Below are positions 10,601 to 21,441 of a DNA stretch of 64,000 nt, one piece after another (within the stretch, counting starts at the first letter, position 1; every line of letters begins with the position of its first letter). The stretch is taken from positions 1-64,000 of the forward strand of contig NXFV01001257.1 of NCBI GenBank assembly GCA_002803225.1. The letters are read 5' to 3'. A program made the translations under genes and the position numbers. Origin of the DNA: Gamarada debralockiae (lineage: Eukaryota > Ascomycota > Leotiomycetes > Helotiales > Hyphodiscaceae). A model generated the notes under the pieces. That model worked only from the letters and a program-made list of their open reading frames with translations, had not been told where the DNA came from and did no database searches.

Positions 10601-11978
10601 TGGGTGGCGGCGGACCCGCGGAAACTCTGGCACATCATATACAACGTACCTGAATCGGCTGTTACTACCGTCGCCCAGTTGGCAGCGTCGCGCGGAGCTG
10701 GCTTCGTTCAAATCACGAATGGCGTTTTGCCTAACCCATACGACACGCTACCCGAGGATTCCTATATACAGAGCATGATGGATGCCGTTGCGGGTGGTGT
10801 TCCGTTGAATAACCCTGCATCGGCTTGGGTACCGGGATACGCCGCCGGAAGTGTGGTCGGTTTGACAGTCGTAGCCTCAGACTATAGCTCCGCCAGCTTA
10901 TCGTGGCTTGCTTCTTCTATTGGATACGGCTTCTATGTGTATTCGGCCGATAATGATCTTGTTGCAAGCGTTCCAAGCTCCATGACTAGCGTCACTATTG
11001 GCGGCCTCACGCCAGGCACCACCTATGAGTTCTACGTTGTGCCCGTTGGATATAGTGGCAGCACAGGCTTTACTTCTCCGACAGTTACGGTTTCCACTAC
11101 AGTTCTGCCAGGTGGGCTCACTATCACTGACTACTCCTCCTCTCCTGGTATAGCGTCGAGCACATTCCAGGCTAACGTTCTCATTCCATACGGTTTGGTC
11201 CACCTCTATCTCTGGGACGCCATAGGGTGTGACCTCGGTACTGATCCGGGATGGCCTGTCAACTTTGTCGTTGACGATTACGTTTGTACCCACTACATGG
11301 TTGAAGGCACTACACTGTACCAATATAGCGGCACGGTTCCTGCTGGAACTACAAACGCGCCGTGGGCTTGGACGGCGCTCGGGGCCGTTACTCTCGACAT
11401 CACAGGTTACACCTACAAATGGACTTTACCTCTAGGAACCTCTACTGTCGATACGAGTAAATTCCTAGTTCAAGCGGAGGGATACGATCCGTACACTACG
11501 GTCTTTTCGCCGGACCCAACCGACTACGACTGCAAGGGCTCTACCTTGTGCACAACCCCGGGTCTATTGTCATGGTGCGACACCGCCGTCAATGATCTAG
11601 GCCGGAACGACAGCCTTTCTTATACCACATCGTAAGTCCCTCTATCTCTTCCTCCAATTCCATTAGCAGTAGTTTGTATACAAACCAACATCTTTCAATT
11701 TCAATTTTCAACCGCACTTACTAATTTCCACCTACTACAGTGGCAACGCTAGCCAAACCGGCAACTGCTGGGGCGACGGCACTCGTAGCTGCGGTGTCTT
11801 CATTCAGGGAACTGACTGCTCTATTAGCGGAAACGACATGTGGTATGACTATCAGAATATCCGCAAGATTGGCGGCTGTAAGGAATGTGGCTCGTACCAT
11901 AGGGCAGACGGCTGTTTGATTACGATTAATTATGTTTATAAATGCGATACCGGACAGGGTGGGAACTCGTTTAATTAG
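7632..11978 (+). CDS. Large secreted modular protein: spherulin-4 domain, FN3-like domain and KP4-like C-terminal domain
   Basis: Ten exons can be joined in frame: 7632-7757, 8036-8177, 8297-8668, 8722-8879, 9130-9276, 9350-9517, 9577-9731, 9916-10144, 10301-11631 and 11741-11978, giving about 1021 aa. The junction at 8178-8296 is the least certain; a frameshift there is the alternative. Exon 1 encodes a signal peptide (EPPTLVFAPFILLFFLLNLL). An unassigned Ala/Thr-rich region follows, with a Cys cluster (FECTTTCQTTTSCDV). The spherulin-4 domain runs from SYIDPLGDPADWDRL through KTVLGYVRTGYLG to LGGIFFDEGWPE. An FN3-like module contains SLSWLASSIGYGFYVYS, then GLTPGTTYEFYVVPVG, and is followed by a second beta-rich module. 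The last ~100 residues (GNCWGDGTRSCGVF to IGGCKECGS and ITINYV) resemble the KP4 killer-protein fold. Extracellular action is likely. Toxin activity is unproven, and a split into two genes near 9730 is possible. Confidence 0.7.
8880..9129 (+). repeat. Intron A, copy of an introner-like sequence
   Basis: This 250-nt intron shares its 5' end (GTATGTAT, then ATTCTTTGTTTGTTT), an internal GTAGAACCGTTCC block and its 3' end (AATGCTGACTTC, then TTATCTAG) with the intron at 10145-10300 of the same gene. It is longer than intron B mainly through extra central sequence. Confidence 0.6.
10145..10300 (+). repeat. Intron B, second copy of the introner-like sequence
   Basis: This 156-nt intron is clearly homologous to intron A (8880-9129) at both ends and internally. 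The surrounding exons encode different protein segments. Other introns of the gene do not share the sequence. Confidence 0.6.
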
Positions 11979-12322
11979 ATGTTTGAGGGTTACAATATCA
12001 TTTGCTAAACTCGTGTGGAGTTTCTGAGGGCAACCGAGGGCTGAACTGCATGCCAGCTGGCTAGCTCCGTGTATTGGTTGGAGATACTTGATTTAGTATA
12101 GCCTGTATTTGCTTTTTCCTATAGCTTAAAGAAGCTCTTCCCCACCTGTTTAGCTTAATTCTTCAGATATCAGCTAGTTGATAAATACTACTATATTCTG
12201 TCCCCAAATCACGCTCCAACTGACACCGTGGCAGCCAATGGAACCGAGATCGTAACGCTATCATTGCTCGAACTGGACGTATACCTCTTAGGATCTGAAT
12301 TCGTGTACCACCGAAAACAGAA
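11979..12322. other. 3' flank, no gene seen
   Basis: 3' flank of the modular secreted protein gene. The last ~100 bases may hold the eroded 5' part of the helicase relic. Confidence 0.4.
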
Positions 12323-13208
12323 TTGCCAATGGGGAGACTCCACCTGAGAGGGCTATTATCCGACTCAATCGTATCCGCGAGGAAGCTAACCTTGTGCATC
12401 TCCGAGCGTTTGCCGAAGCACGAGGTCAGAAGATCTACCTCTTCCCCACTAGACATGATGCACCTACGGGCACAAATTTGGACCACTTCACCCTGCTCCG
12501 GTTGATCTACCACGTCGGTGAGCAAGGATATCTAAAGGGACCTGGCTTCTTTGCCCTTACAAAGGGCATGCCAATTATGCTACAACAGAACACGAATACA
12601 TATGCTGGCCTGGTCAACGGCATGAGGGGTACTGCCGAGGAGGTTATCTTAGATACTAGCGTACAAGGTATACAGGCGGAGATTATTCTTGTGGGCTGTA
12701 CTTGCTGACTATATCGACAGCTTCATGGATGGAGCTTGATGCCCAGTTCGTTCTATGTACCGCTCCTCCGCTATGTGTCCTTATTCGACCTGCACACGAC
12801 CATAACCTATCGTTTTCTAATGTTCCCGACGGCCCTGTTCCCGTCTTCCCAATACAGATGAGGGGCCAGATCCCAAGTATGCCAGGTCTATTCTTTTACC
12901 GACATCAGGTTCCACTAACGCTTAGATTCGCCTTCACCGATTACGAGAGCCAAGGTAGTACGTTTACCAGTCTCATTCTGGATCTCGTCTTTGGTAAGTA
13001 GCGTAGCGTCGACTAGCATAGCAAATGGACCTCGATCAATGTCCAGCTGGGCAGGGTCAAATCCCTAGCAGGGGTCTAGTTACAAGAACCGATCACGCTT
13101 GAAGACGTTTCATTTGCACCTTATCTAGATCTCCAGGTTGAACTCTCCCGACTTGAGGCTCTAGAACAAGAGACGATTGGTCTGTGGGAGAGTTCGCCTG
13201 AATCTTAA
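12323..13208 (+). pseudogene. PIF1-like helicase C-terminal relic, probably from a Helitron
   Basis: Plus-strand segments in changing frames follow the order of the PIF1 helicase C-terminal half found in fungal Helitrons. They are an Arg-rich lead-in, then GFFALTKGMPIMLQQNTNTY, GLVNGMRGTAEEVILD (about 12540-12660), LCTAPPLCVLIRPAHD (about 12755-12800), then VPLTLRFAFTDYESQGSTF (about 12908-12965, motif VI-like). The tail contains a GRVKSLAG-like string and ends LSRLEALEQETIGLWESSPE with a stop at 13206-13208. At least two frame changes separate the blocks and the Walker motifs are missing, so this is non-functional debris. No Helitron ends were identified. Confidence 0.7.
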
Positions 13209-13553
13209 TGTAAGCAACAGAGCCTTGTGGCATTATGACACGGCTCTCTTAACCTTGAGTATAACTCTTGGCTTCATTCCACGTATCATATCTGCCTCGC
13301 CGTTAGACTTGTCTTGATAGAGATGTAGTATATTACTTTTGTCTACCTTTTAGGCAATTGCTGCGAGGTTTCTAACACTTAGAGCTACGGCCGTCCGACG
13401 CCGTACCGTCACTTACTGTTTCGTATATTGCTTTTGATTTTCCCTATCTCTACTACGTAACCTCTTATTTCTCTCTGTTTTGCTTCCTCGATCTTTCTCA
13501 TATATTTGATAATAAACCCTCTTATTATTTTCACTACTCTGCGTTAATATAAC

Positions 13554-14527
13554 AATGGTTGGTACTCGTAAGATGCCTAGCGCAAGGACCACATTAGATG
13601 GTTCCCTTGTAATAGAGGCCGCTGATGATGAAGACGATACGATTGATGTTATCGATGAGCTCTCTGTACGTTTTGTACTTTCCTAATTACTTCTCCCTGT
13701 TGATTTATTAGGTACCACGCAGTTCTATGCCGCCTTCCTCGGACAGCATCTACGCTAGCCCTTACTAATCTGGTTCCGTCGATCTACAAACACCCATTTC
13801 AGCCCTCACTCCCTCATCATATACGTCTCCGAGTAAGGGACCAGCGACTCCCCCTCCAGCCTTGAACTTTGACGGCGTCCCGAACCTTCCGTACTTTCGG
13901 GGCCAGTGGGTATATGTTGGGAATCTCGAACGTCTGGATCCGAAGCTCTCGAGGGAGGCTTTCAATAGATCTGGGATGAGGTGGCTGGCTCATAGTGATC
14001 CAGACGACTTATACGATGATAAAGAACTTGGACCTTTAGGTATTATCCTCCTAGGCCAGCTCGGTCGGTTCCCTATACTCAAGAGTGCCGAGAACAATTT
14101 CGACAAGGACAAATCTTAGTTTTCCTTACAGTTGCAAGTAGAAGAGCGATCTCTAGAGCTACTAAAGGTCTTGATTCGTCGACGCGATAGAAACCTCACT
14201 GTAACAAATCCTTTGCGTGTTAAGGTAGCCGAGTCGGACATTACCTTGCCCTCTTTCGCACCTGGAGACCCCTTTCCCGCTGCCTTCGACGGAACGACCA
14301 CAGACGACGACCAGGACGGCGCCGACCTGGATGCATCTCGGTTTACCGCGGGTGACAAGGTCGCCATTCAAGCTTGGTTTGGTAGCTACGTCTTCACGGA
14401 CAAGTCTGGGAAGACTATATCCGGACCTACATTCTGCCTATTGAAGTTGTGGAGGTTGCAAGCTGCTGTCTCTGGTTCTAGAACCCTGGGTAACAGCCCA
14501 ATTACCAAATGGAGGCGGATATTATAG
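13554..14527 (+). pseudogene. Unrecognised ORF next to the helicase relic, with an internal stop
   Basis: From the ATG at 13554 the reading is MVGTRKMPSARTTLDGSLVI, then a very acidic stretch. A possible intron (about 13668-13711, GTACGT to TTATTAG) follows. Next come SSMPPSSDSIYASPY, a TAA at about 13766, a Pro/Ser-rich linker, and PYFRGQWVYVGNLERLDPKL up to a TAG at 14117. An immediately following frame (14132-14527) encodes LELLKVLIRRRDRNLTV, AGDKVAIQAWFGSYVFTD and GPTFCLLKLWRL. I do not recognise the family. The context suggests an accessory ORF of the element that carried the helicase. The TAA is compatible with CAA to TAA. An OB-fold-like role is only a guess from the alternating hydrophobic pattern. 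Confidence 0.45.
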
Positions 14528-15656
14528 CAGGCTTACGTCTTCTTTAACATGTAATTATATGCAAGCTGTTTCTTCCTATAATCTTTCCTTTTCACGGTTC
14601 ACTGTCCACTTAACCTTATACCCTACTTCGTATCACGTGTTCGCCTTGGTGGATTGCTGCTGACCTTTGCACTTACTAACTGCTATTCTAATGTTTCTCG
14701 ATTGAAATTCCACTACTCTAATCAATTTCGAAGGCTTCGTGTGAGCCGCAGGCTAGTAACCACGTTTAATATGGGTTCTCTTTCCGAGAGGGGGTACCTG
14801 ACTGGCTCTGTCCACATTATCTTTACCGTCATGATGTAGAAGGAGACGGGAGGTACCAGCGTGCTGCCCGCCGATAGAAAGTTCGAGAAACCTGACTAAT
14901 GTACGCCACACACATGATCTGGCCTGAGAATTGTAGCTAAATAAAATATAGCGAGCCTGGGCTTGAATACAGTATATTGTACCAGGCTAATACACATTAA
15001 TAAGCACTAAATCCTGAAGCTAAAACATATGGCGTTCATGCCCCTCTCCTTATACCGGAGAAACTCCCGGGCTATACTATTTTCCTCTTTGAGTGTCTTC
15101 AAAATTTGGAGCTATATTCTTTTGATATAAAACCTTTCCCTAAGTACTCCGAATTTTAAAGAAACTCTAATAGTCGCGATTAAGTAGGGGGGAACAGCCG
15201 AAGCGGCGATTAGTAGCGTGATTAAAACGACTGATAGTATAACTAACCACAGTCTTTTCCTTATTGCTAAGTAGTCTCCTTAGGGAGAAATAGTTAAAGA
15301 GAGTAATGTATTAGTAATAACTTTGTAGACTTACTAAGGAAAAATTTGTGATTCCAAAACTATAGATTCGTCTCGTAACAGGGTACGTCTCGGGACGCAG
15401 GGACAGACGTTACTTCTCAAAGACTGCGTGTGCTACTTTTTTTTATAAAGGAAGTATACTAGAGTATCTTATCATTTACTGGCTTAAATGTACACTAATC
15501 CAGTCGAATAATACATGAAGAAAAATTTAATAGTATAATGTTTTGTTGCACATAGTAATTGTGAAATCGTGGCTTTTAGTGAGATGTTATTAATCTATTC
15601 GCTAAAATAAAGTTTAAGTCCTTAAACCTAAAGAGCCAATCTGTCCCCTATACCTT
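14528..15656. other. Gene-free, AT-rich stretch
   Basis: No gene or domain is seen on either strand. Base composition drops to AT-rich around 14900-15640, consistent with decayed transposon sequence. Confidence 0.45.
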
Positions 15657-16044
15657 TTAATGTCTCCAGCTCAATTCTCGCCATGGCACTTCTCTTGTGC
15701 CTCCCTTCCGGCCTTTACGGAGCCGAGATTTAGTGCCTTGCTTTGTGAAGCTAGCCAGTGTATATCTTTCAACCAGAGGATAACTCTGATCCTTAAAAAG
15801 TTTAGAATATAGACCCTGGATGAAACGCAAGGCCACTTACCACCTCTGTCAAACTGAGCGGCCAAGAAGGTCTATCTCTAGATATGTAATTAAAGAGCCG
15901 TCCGTTCCTCCGTACCAAAACATAAACTTCACTGCCGAACTCGCTCCTCAGCTCATCCGCCTTTTCCATAAAGGTATCTTTCCGTCTCCGGAAATTCTCT
16001 GATACGCCCTTTATCGAGCGCGGTAGAGATCGAGGCTTCTCCAT
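15657..16044 (-). CDS. Small MADS-box-like protein (112 aa)
   Basis: Two exons: 15841-16044 and 15657-15791, with a 49-nt intron (GTAAGT to TTTTTAAG). The predicted protein starts MEKPRSLPRSIKGVSENFRR. It continues RRKDTFMEKADELRSEFGSE, then VYVLVRRNGRLFNYISRD and RPSWPLS. The basic-helix part (RRRK...KKA.EL) and the following strands (AEV.L.....GR.Y.Y) match the SRF/MADS-box outline of DNA binding and dimerisation. Exon 2 adds DQSYPLVERYTLASF and a basic tail. Many ascomycetes have short MADS-like proteins of this layout whose role is unknown. The usual N-terminal basic arm is shortened, so DNA binding is not certain. A nuclear regulator is the inference; a decaying paralogue of a larger MADS gene is the alternative. 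Confidence 0.5.
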
Positions 16045-17112
16045 ACTTAAAGCGACTTAAGACAAAGTTCTCGCATTTTCCCCGATCTTCTTCTTCGAGA
16101 TTTGGTTTCTGCCTCGTAAGGGGCTCGGCTTTTCTTCAAAAAGCCAACTTGCAGAGAAATTCTATCTTTCTATTCACCACCCAGAATCTTCAACACATAG
16201 GTTCGCGGCTGTCTTCAATTAAACGGGTTCAACGCACGCTCTTCGTCAAACATTCAGCTAGGTAAGCAAACTATGCCCAACCCTCTCCTTGCTCTGTGCT
16301 CCTCCCACTTCTTTCCTATAACACCACCTCAAAAAGGAGACACCGGTTGATTTTCACAATAATATCACAATACAAAGTCTGCTGATGAGATAGTTCCTTA
16401 GGAAATACATGTTTAATACCGAGTATGGGGAAGGGGGCAGATCGTCAAGATGGCTTCGGCAACAATGGGGACGAGATTGCGTATGGGACAATTATGCCGG
16501 CGCATGGTGCTACGGCTATTCTTGTCGTCGCTGTGTTTCGTCGTCGTTTCTTCCTCCTGCCTGTAAACTTATAGGGAGGGAGGTGAAGGAATGGCAGTGC
16601 TTGCAACAACTGAGAATTTCAGATGTTAGGCGGCACTTTGATGTCTCTTTCGCATAGGCGCTGTACATCGTTGTCAGATGATGTCCATGTGGATTGTGAA
16701 GCGGCTTGACTGGGCTGAAGAGTTCGAGAACTGATTGCAACTCCTCTATACTTCTCCACCTCACCTCTTCATTCACCCGTGGGACTTCCCAATTTGCCTT
16801 CGAGAAAGAATGCTTCAATCGAACTGAAATACCCGAGAGCTGATAAGCAAGAGGCACAAGAAAATGCGTGTAGACAAGCCTGTACGAACAGAAGAAAATC
16901 GTGGTATTAGTATTATTGTATCCAGCATTCCCATCTCCAGAGATAGGTAGATCGCGGAGGCTTCTCAGCCTATGTATTGTACAGCCCGTCCAAACGCCCG
17001 CCCAATCATCAAACCATACACAAAACAACGCTTCCCTATCATGCAAACGGGATCCCCATCCGTCATCCCGGAGTATTATACATCTCCCCATCGGCCATCC
17101 CCATCCTCGATA
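16045..17112. other. Intergenic, no convincing gene
   Basis: Upstream region of the MADS-like gene, followed by the 3' flank of the hydroxylase gene. A 191-codon minus-strand frame (16516-17091) has no domain or sensible splice context and was not accepted. Confidence 0.4.
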
Positions 17113-18306
17113 TCATGACTTTACTTCAGGAACTTGCACCTTCTCAGCCTCCTTTTTAAACTCCGCAGCTTTTCGACTCCGTTCGTAGCGTGCGGAGGTA
17201 TCGCCGCTCCATACTGTGCCGAGTAGGCGATCCCAGAACGTGAAGAAGGGCTGCGAGAAATTCGTTTTAATGCCCCAAGACTGGTGGTGGATATCGTGGT
17301 AGCCTGCGTTATTGCTTGTGATGTGTTGTAATGGATCCCAGGGTAATGCATAGCCGCAGTGGTCGTCGACGGTCTTGATTGTGCAGCCTACGAAGAATGC
17401 CATTCCTTGGCGTGCTGTCATGCCCGCAACTTTGTATGCGATGCTAGCTCCAAGGGTGTCGAGGAGAAAACCTTCGAATGGATGGTTATAGAGCGCGCCG
17501 AACGCATAGGGGACGTAGAGGCGGTGGTGACGAGAGTGGAATGTTGCTGTCTTATATTAGAATTTTGAGGTCGAGGGAATAGGGGCACTTTTTTATAACT
17601 TACTGTATAGCCACTTGTTCATGTGCATGGCGCGGTGAAGGAAGTACTGCCATGTATCCACGATGAAGATCGCCAATCCAAATTGAAGTGCCGGCACAAT
17701 GTACCAGTATAGTGCCTTAGCCGCAAAGATCTCCCAGCTCGCAAACGCAGGAATTGCGACCCCGTTGACAACATCCAGTCCCATATCCAAAGAGGGGTAT
17801 TTTCCACCCGCAAGAACAGCCGCAATCATAGGATGGTTTCCAGAGACATTCTTCGAAATCGCAGCCGCGTTCAAACCGAGTAAGCCTAGGAGCTGCGGCA
17901 GAGCTCTTTGAGCCATTCGGAGTCGTTGCGCCCAACGCGCAATATCGTAATCCTCCCTCCCCATCATCTCTTCCGGCTCTGTCAATCCCAGCACTGCTCC
18001 CACAAATGTCTGTATCACCTGCTGAATGATGACATCGCGTGCAACTTCATATCGCGAGACGTGGTTTCGGTTTAGAATCTCGGCCGGGGTATGTAGTCGG
18101 TATTGCGGCCACACGTCCATGACATCGATATAGTGGAAGAAGAGGGAGACGATCCAGTAGGCGGCAATGGGGAGAATGAGCGAAAGGTAGAAGTCGGGAA
18201 TGAAGGAGATGAGCGGTGGGACTGGTGAGAGAGTGTATGAAGGTAATGGCGGGAGATCGTACATTGCGGAAGCGTTGGAAGTTGGGACTGAAATGTTGGC
18301 GGCCAT
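17113..18306 (-). CDS. sur2: Sphinganine C4-hydroxylase (SUR2-like), endoplasmic reticulum
   Basis: Two exons: 17604-18306 and 17113-17546, separated by a 57-nt intron (GTAAGT to AAGACAG), giving 378 aa. The protein belongs to the fatty-acid hydroxylase superfamily and has the three metal-binding histidine motifs: HRAMH (224-228), HSRHH (237-241) and HDIHH (317-321). Hydrophobic segments near residues 37-58, 180-200 and 205-222 fit a polytopic ER enzyme. SUR2 hydroxylates C4 of dihydrosphingosine or dihydroceramide to give phytosphingosine; YVPYAFGALYNHPFEGF is typical of the family. The C-terminus is Lys-rich (KKEAEKVQVPEVKS), as expected for the cytosolic tail of an ER protein. The start at 18306 leaves a short N-terminus with N-glycosylation-like NIS and NAS sites. 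The assignment rests on all three motifs in order. Confidence 0.9.
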
Positions 18307-18932
18307 TGTTGCAAAAAGTAAATTTGAATATGAGCAGTTACCGTGTTGCGCACGAAGGAGAGTGAAGGTTTGGAAAGTGGTTTGTTTAAGGAGGGAAAGG
18401 AAAGAAGTGGTTTGGTTCTGGAAGCAGATTCACGCCACATAGGGTCATCACTATCAAATCTCGTTTAGCTTTTTAACATCCGTCAATCCCGATGTCTCCT
18501 GATGGAGGCTGACGCCTATTTTTTACTATGTAAATTGCACGGAAATACCATGAGGTTCAATTTTTCCGTATATTATGATATTCTATAATTCCCTTCAGGA
18601 AATGATAGCATGTAGAGGGTGGTAGAGGACAAAAATCCATTCACTGCTGGCTGACGATACCCGAAACGTCAGACGGGGGTTGGGATGAAAATCAGCTTGT
18701 GAATTTCAGCCCCCACCCCCTTTCGAAGTGGCAAAAATTAGATGTTGGCCTGACATAGAATTCTTGTAACCTGAGGCACAACATCTATTCCCACCACGTC
18801 CTAGCGGCTTCTCTATCGAACAACCCCACCACGATCGTGAATTTTCAGAAACCCACTATCGCAGACTTGAACTTCTGTCCATCTCCCGTCTTTCTCTCTA
18901 CATACCCCATACTTTCACAAACTACCGCCACC
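18307..18932. other. Divergent intergenic region between sur2 and the TCTP gene
   Basis: Presumably carries both promoters. A pyrimidine-rich leader with ACCGCCACC directly before the ATG at 18933 is a strong Kozak-like context for the TCTP gene. Confidence 0.5.
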
Positions 18933-19739
18933 ATGATCATTTACAAGGTCCGTACTCCCTCTCTTCTTCCGCAACCACCGCGACCCCGCCTCTTGTACCA
19001 CCTCCAAGACTCGAAGTCGGGCCTCATGTGAAAAAGCGGGAACTAAATATGGGGGATCGCATTGCTAACATTCTTGCGCTACCACAGGATATTATCACCG
19101 GTGATGAGATTATCTCTGACTCCTACGACCTCAAGGAAGTCGATGGCGTTGTCTACGAGGTTGACTGTGCAATGATCACTCTTGGCGCCGTCGAAGTCAG
19201 TGCGTATACCCCTCATCTCGAAACGCCGACTACAAAACACAGAGCTGATACAATGTAGATACCGGAGCGAACGCATCTGCTGAGGAAGCCGAGGAGGGCG
19301 TCGAGGATGGTGCCGTCCAGGTCAACAACGTTGTCAACTCTTTCCGTCTCCAGTCTACATCCTTCGACAAGAAGTCATATCTCTCTCACCTCAAGAGTAG
19401 GTGAAATAACTGCCGGGTAAATTGGGCAAGGCTGATTGGGTTATAGCATACATGAAGAAGGTCAAGGAGGCGTTGAAAGAGAAGGGAGCTGATGAAGAGA
19501 CCATCAGTACTTTCGAGAAGGGCGCTCAGGCATACGCGAAGAAGATCGTCGCTGGATTCAAGGACTACGATTTCTACATTGGCGAGTCAATGGATCCCGA
19601 TGGAATGTAAGTCATCTTTCCTCTCCCAATTCCTTCTTTTGCTAATAAGAATAGGGTCATTCTCATGAACTACCGCGAAGATGGTGTTACCCCTTTCGTC
19701 ACTGTCTGGAAGCATGGTCTCACCGAGATGAAGGTCTGA
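18933..19739 (+). CDS. tma19: Translationally controlled tumour protein homologue (TCTP/TMA19)
   Basis: Five exons: 18933-18947, 19088-19199, 19259-19396, 19447-19606 and 19655-19739, giving 169 aa. The protein begins [18 protein letters not shown], a hallmark TCTP start. It continues with an acidic flexible loop ([19 protein letters not shown]), [19 protein letters not shown], a long basic helix, and ends [21 protein letters not shown]19 is an abundant cytosolic, ribosome-associated, calcium-binding protein linked to growth and stress responses. Length and motif order fit the family. The tiny 15-nt first exon and the high intron number for so small a gene are usual for fungal TCTP genes. The first intron (140 nt) is the longest and may contribute to expression. 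Confidence 0.95.
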
Positions 19740-20145
19740 GCAGGTCAGGGGATGCATATGCGTGGAATTTTCCTTTTATTGGTGCATTGCCATTAGGCTA
19801 GTAGAGGCATTGCCTGCACCTTTTTCATTGAATTCGTTGATATCAACCCAATGCAAAAGTTCCCTCAAAGTGTCCCCATGCAGTGTCCTTTATTTGTGCG
19901 TCCGAATGGGCCTGCACATCCGTTGGTATGAAATTCATTAATTTCTGCAGATACTAGTGACTTCATGATGGATAGATGTAATCAGAATGCTGGAGAAGAT
20001 TTAAGTAGGGTTGAAATAAATATATGTCGGCACTGTCTTGCGTCCCTGGGAGTGCTGGTTGATATGCTTAGTATCAAGTGGTGGCCGCAAACTCGAAATT
20101 GCAAAACCACAGAATCGTTATTTCAGAAAGATCACGACGAAAACT
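19740..20145. other. 3' intergenic region, no gene seen
   Basis: The 3' ends of two convergent genes (TCTP and BTB) meet here. No coding signal. Confidence 0.5.
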
Positions 20146-20868
20146 CTAGTCCGTTCTGACCTTCTGGGTCATGGGGTCCGTCCACTTGCCGCCTGACTTT
20201 CGGGACGAACGAATTTGCTTGAGTAGTTCTGCAGCAAAGCCCGCCACCTGCTCTTCTTGCTTGACGAAGGCTGCCAGGCCGCCCACGCCTTTACAAGATA
20301 GAGCGGCTTGAGCGACGAGACTTCGAAGAGAGTTTCCAGGAGGAGCAACTCTGAAAACAACCTCAATGTGTCGCGCTTCAACCATTGCAAGGCTCCTCCT
20401 CCAGCCCCATGAGGCTAATTGTTTGAAAGCAGTCTTGAGTGGTTCCAGAACGACGTCACATACTTCTCCAAGATTGTGCTTGTCGGCATAATCAAGGAAT
20501 TGCATGATGTCTGCCATTGTTGCGGTAGGTCCTTCAGACTCCTTTATGGGTTCAGGGGTTTTGCCACGAAGCATGTATTCGAGTAGAATTTCGAAGTGCT
20601 CGACTTTGTCTTTTGGGAGGTTCAACTTCTGACTTTGTCCTTTAAGGAATGGATCATTGAAGCAGAGGTCGAATAATTTGGAGTAATGGCAGAGAAGAAG
20701 TTTTGGCAGATTGTAATGCTTCTTGGCAGCACCAACGTAAACGTCAACCTTCGGTCCTGAGATCATTCTGCAACAAGATGTTAGTTTTGAGGGGATGTGA
20801 TGGCCACTTTTTGCTTACTTGAGAAACTCCATTGAGGAGGGGTGCTTGGAAGCCAGTTTGGTTGCCAT
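20146..20868 (-). CDS. BTB/POZ-domain protein (223 aa)
   Basis: Two exons: 20819-20868 and 20146-20767, with a 51-nt intron (GTAAGC to TTGCAG). The protein starts MATKLASKHPSSMEFLKMIS. The BTB fold is visible as VDVYVGAAKKHYNLPKLLL, then CHYSKLFDLCFNDPF, KLNLPKDKVEHFEILLEYML, and a second helical part with DIMQFLDYADKHNL and CDVVLEPLKTAF. It lacks the BACK and Kelch regions of Cul3 adaptors, which is the norm for the large family of short fungal BTB proteins. The function is probably protein-protein interaction; the partner is unknown. A broken BTB gene lies divergently upstream (21442) and a second one at 22887-23841, so this is the surviving member of a small local cluster. Confidence 0.75.
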
Positions 20869-21441
20869 TATTACCAGTTGTGTCGAAAGCTGAGGAGCGT
20901 CAAGAGATGAAATAGATAATTGAAGCGATCATTGGCTTACTTTAGTTTGGGTTTTGGTTGGAGAATGCAGGTGAAGCACGCTGGTCAGCAGGTTTTTTGA
21001 CTTTGAGTTGTTGGTACTGCAATGATGTTATTGGAGATGTTGGGTTATGGTGGAGGAAAGATCGGAAAAGGAGAAGGGGTCCAAGTAACAGTAAGCGAGA
21101 GTTGAAAAGTGAATAGGGAGAAAGTCTTCACTTACTTTCACTCTTCAGCCCCGAGCTAGCTTACAATTCAATTCAATTATCTCCCCCAACTTCGCAACTT
21201 TTGATTCTTTCTACAATCATAAAAAATGTTTACGGTCAGCTTTCCCCGCTGATCACGAACAAACTTGAGCTACCGTTCTCTCAACCAAGAGTTGATCACT
21301 TCAATTCGACTTCATCTGCCAACGGATCTCATAGGGTCTCGCTGCCAAGGCAAGCAAATCACTTTCTCTTCAAAGACTTCAACTTCGTCAAATAAAACTG
21401 ATAGGAAACACAGTTCGGCGATCTCATCACACTCTGCTCAA
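20869..21441. other. Divergent intergenic region between BTB loci
   Basis: No gene seen. Pyrimidine-rich leader before the 21442 start. Confidence 0.4.

Noticed and set aside
16516..17091. 191-codon minus-strand open frame
   Set aside because: No domain, signal or splice context; overlaps the 3' flank of the hydroxylase gene and looks like chance openness.
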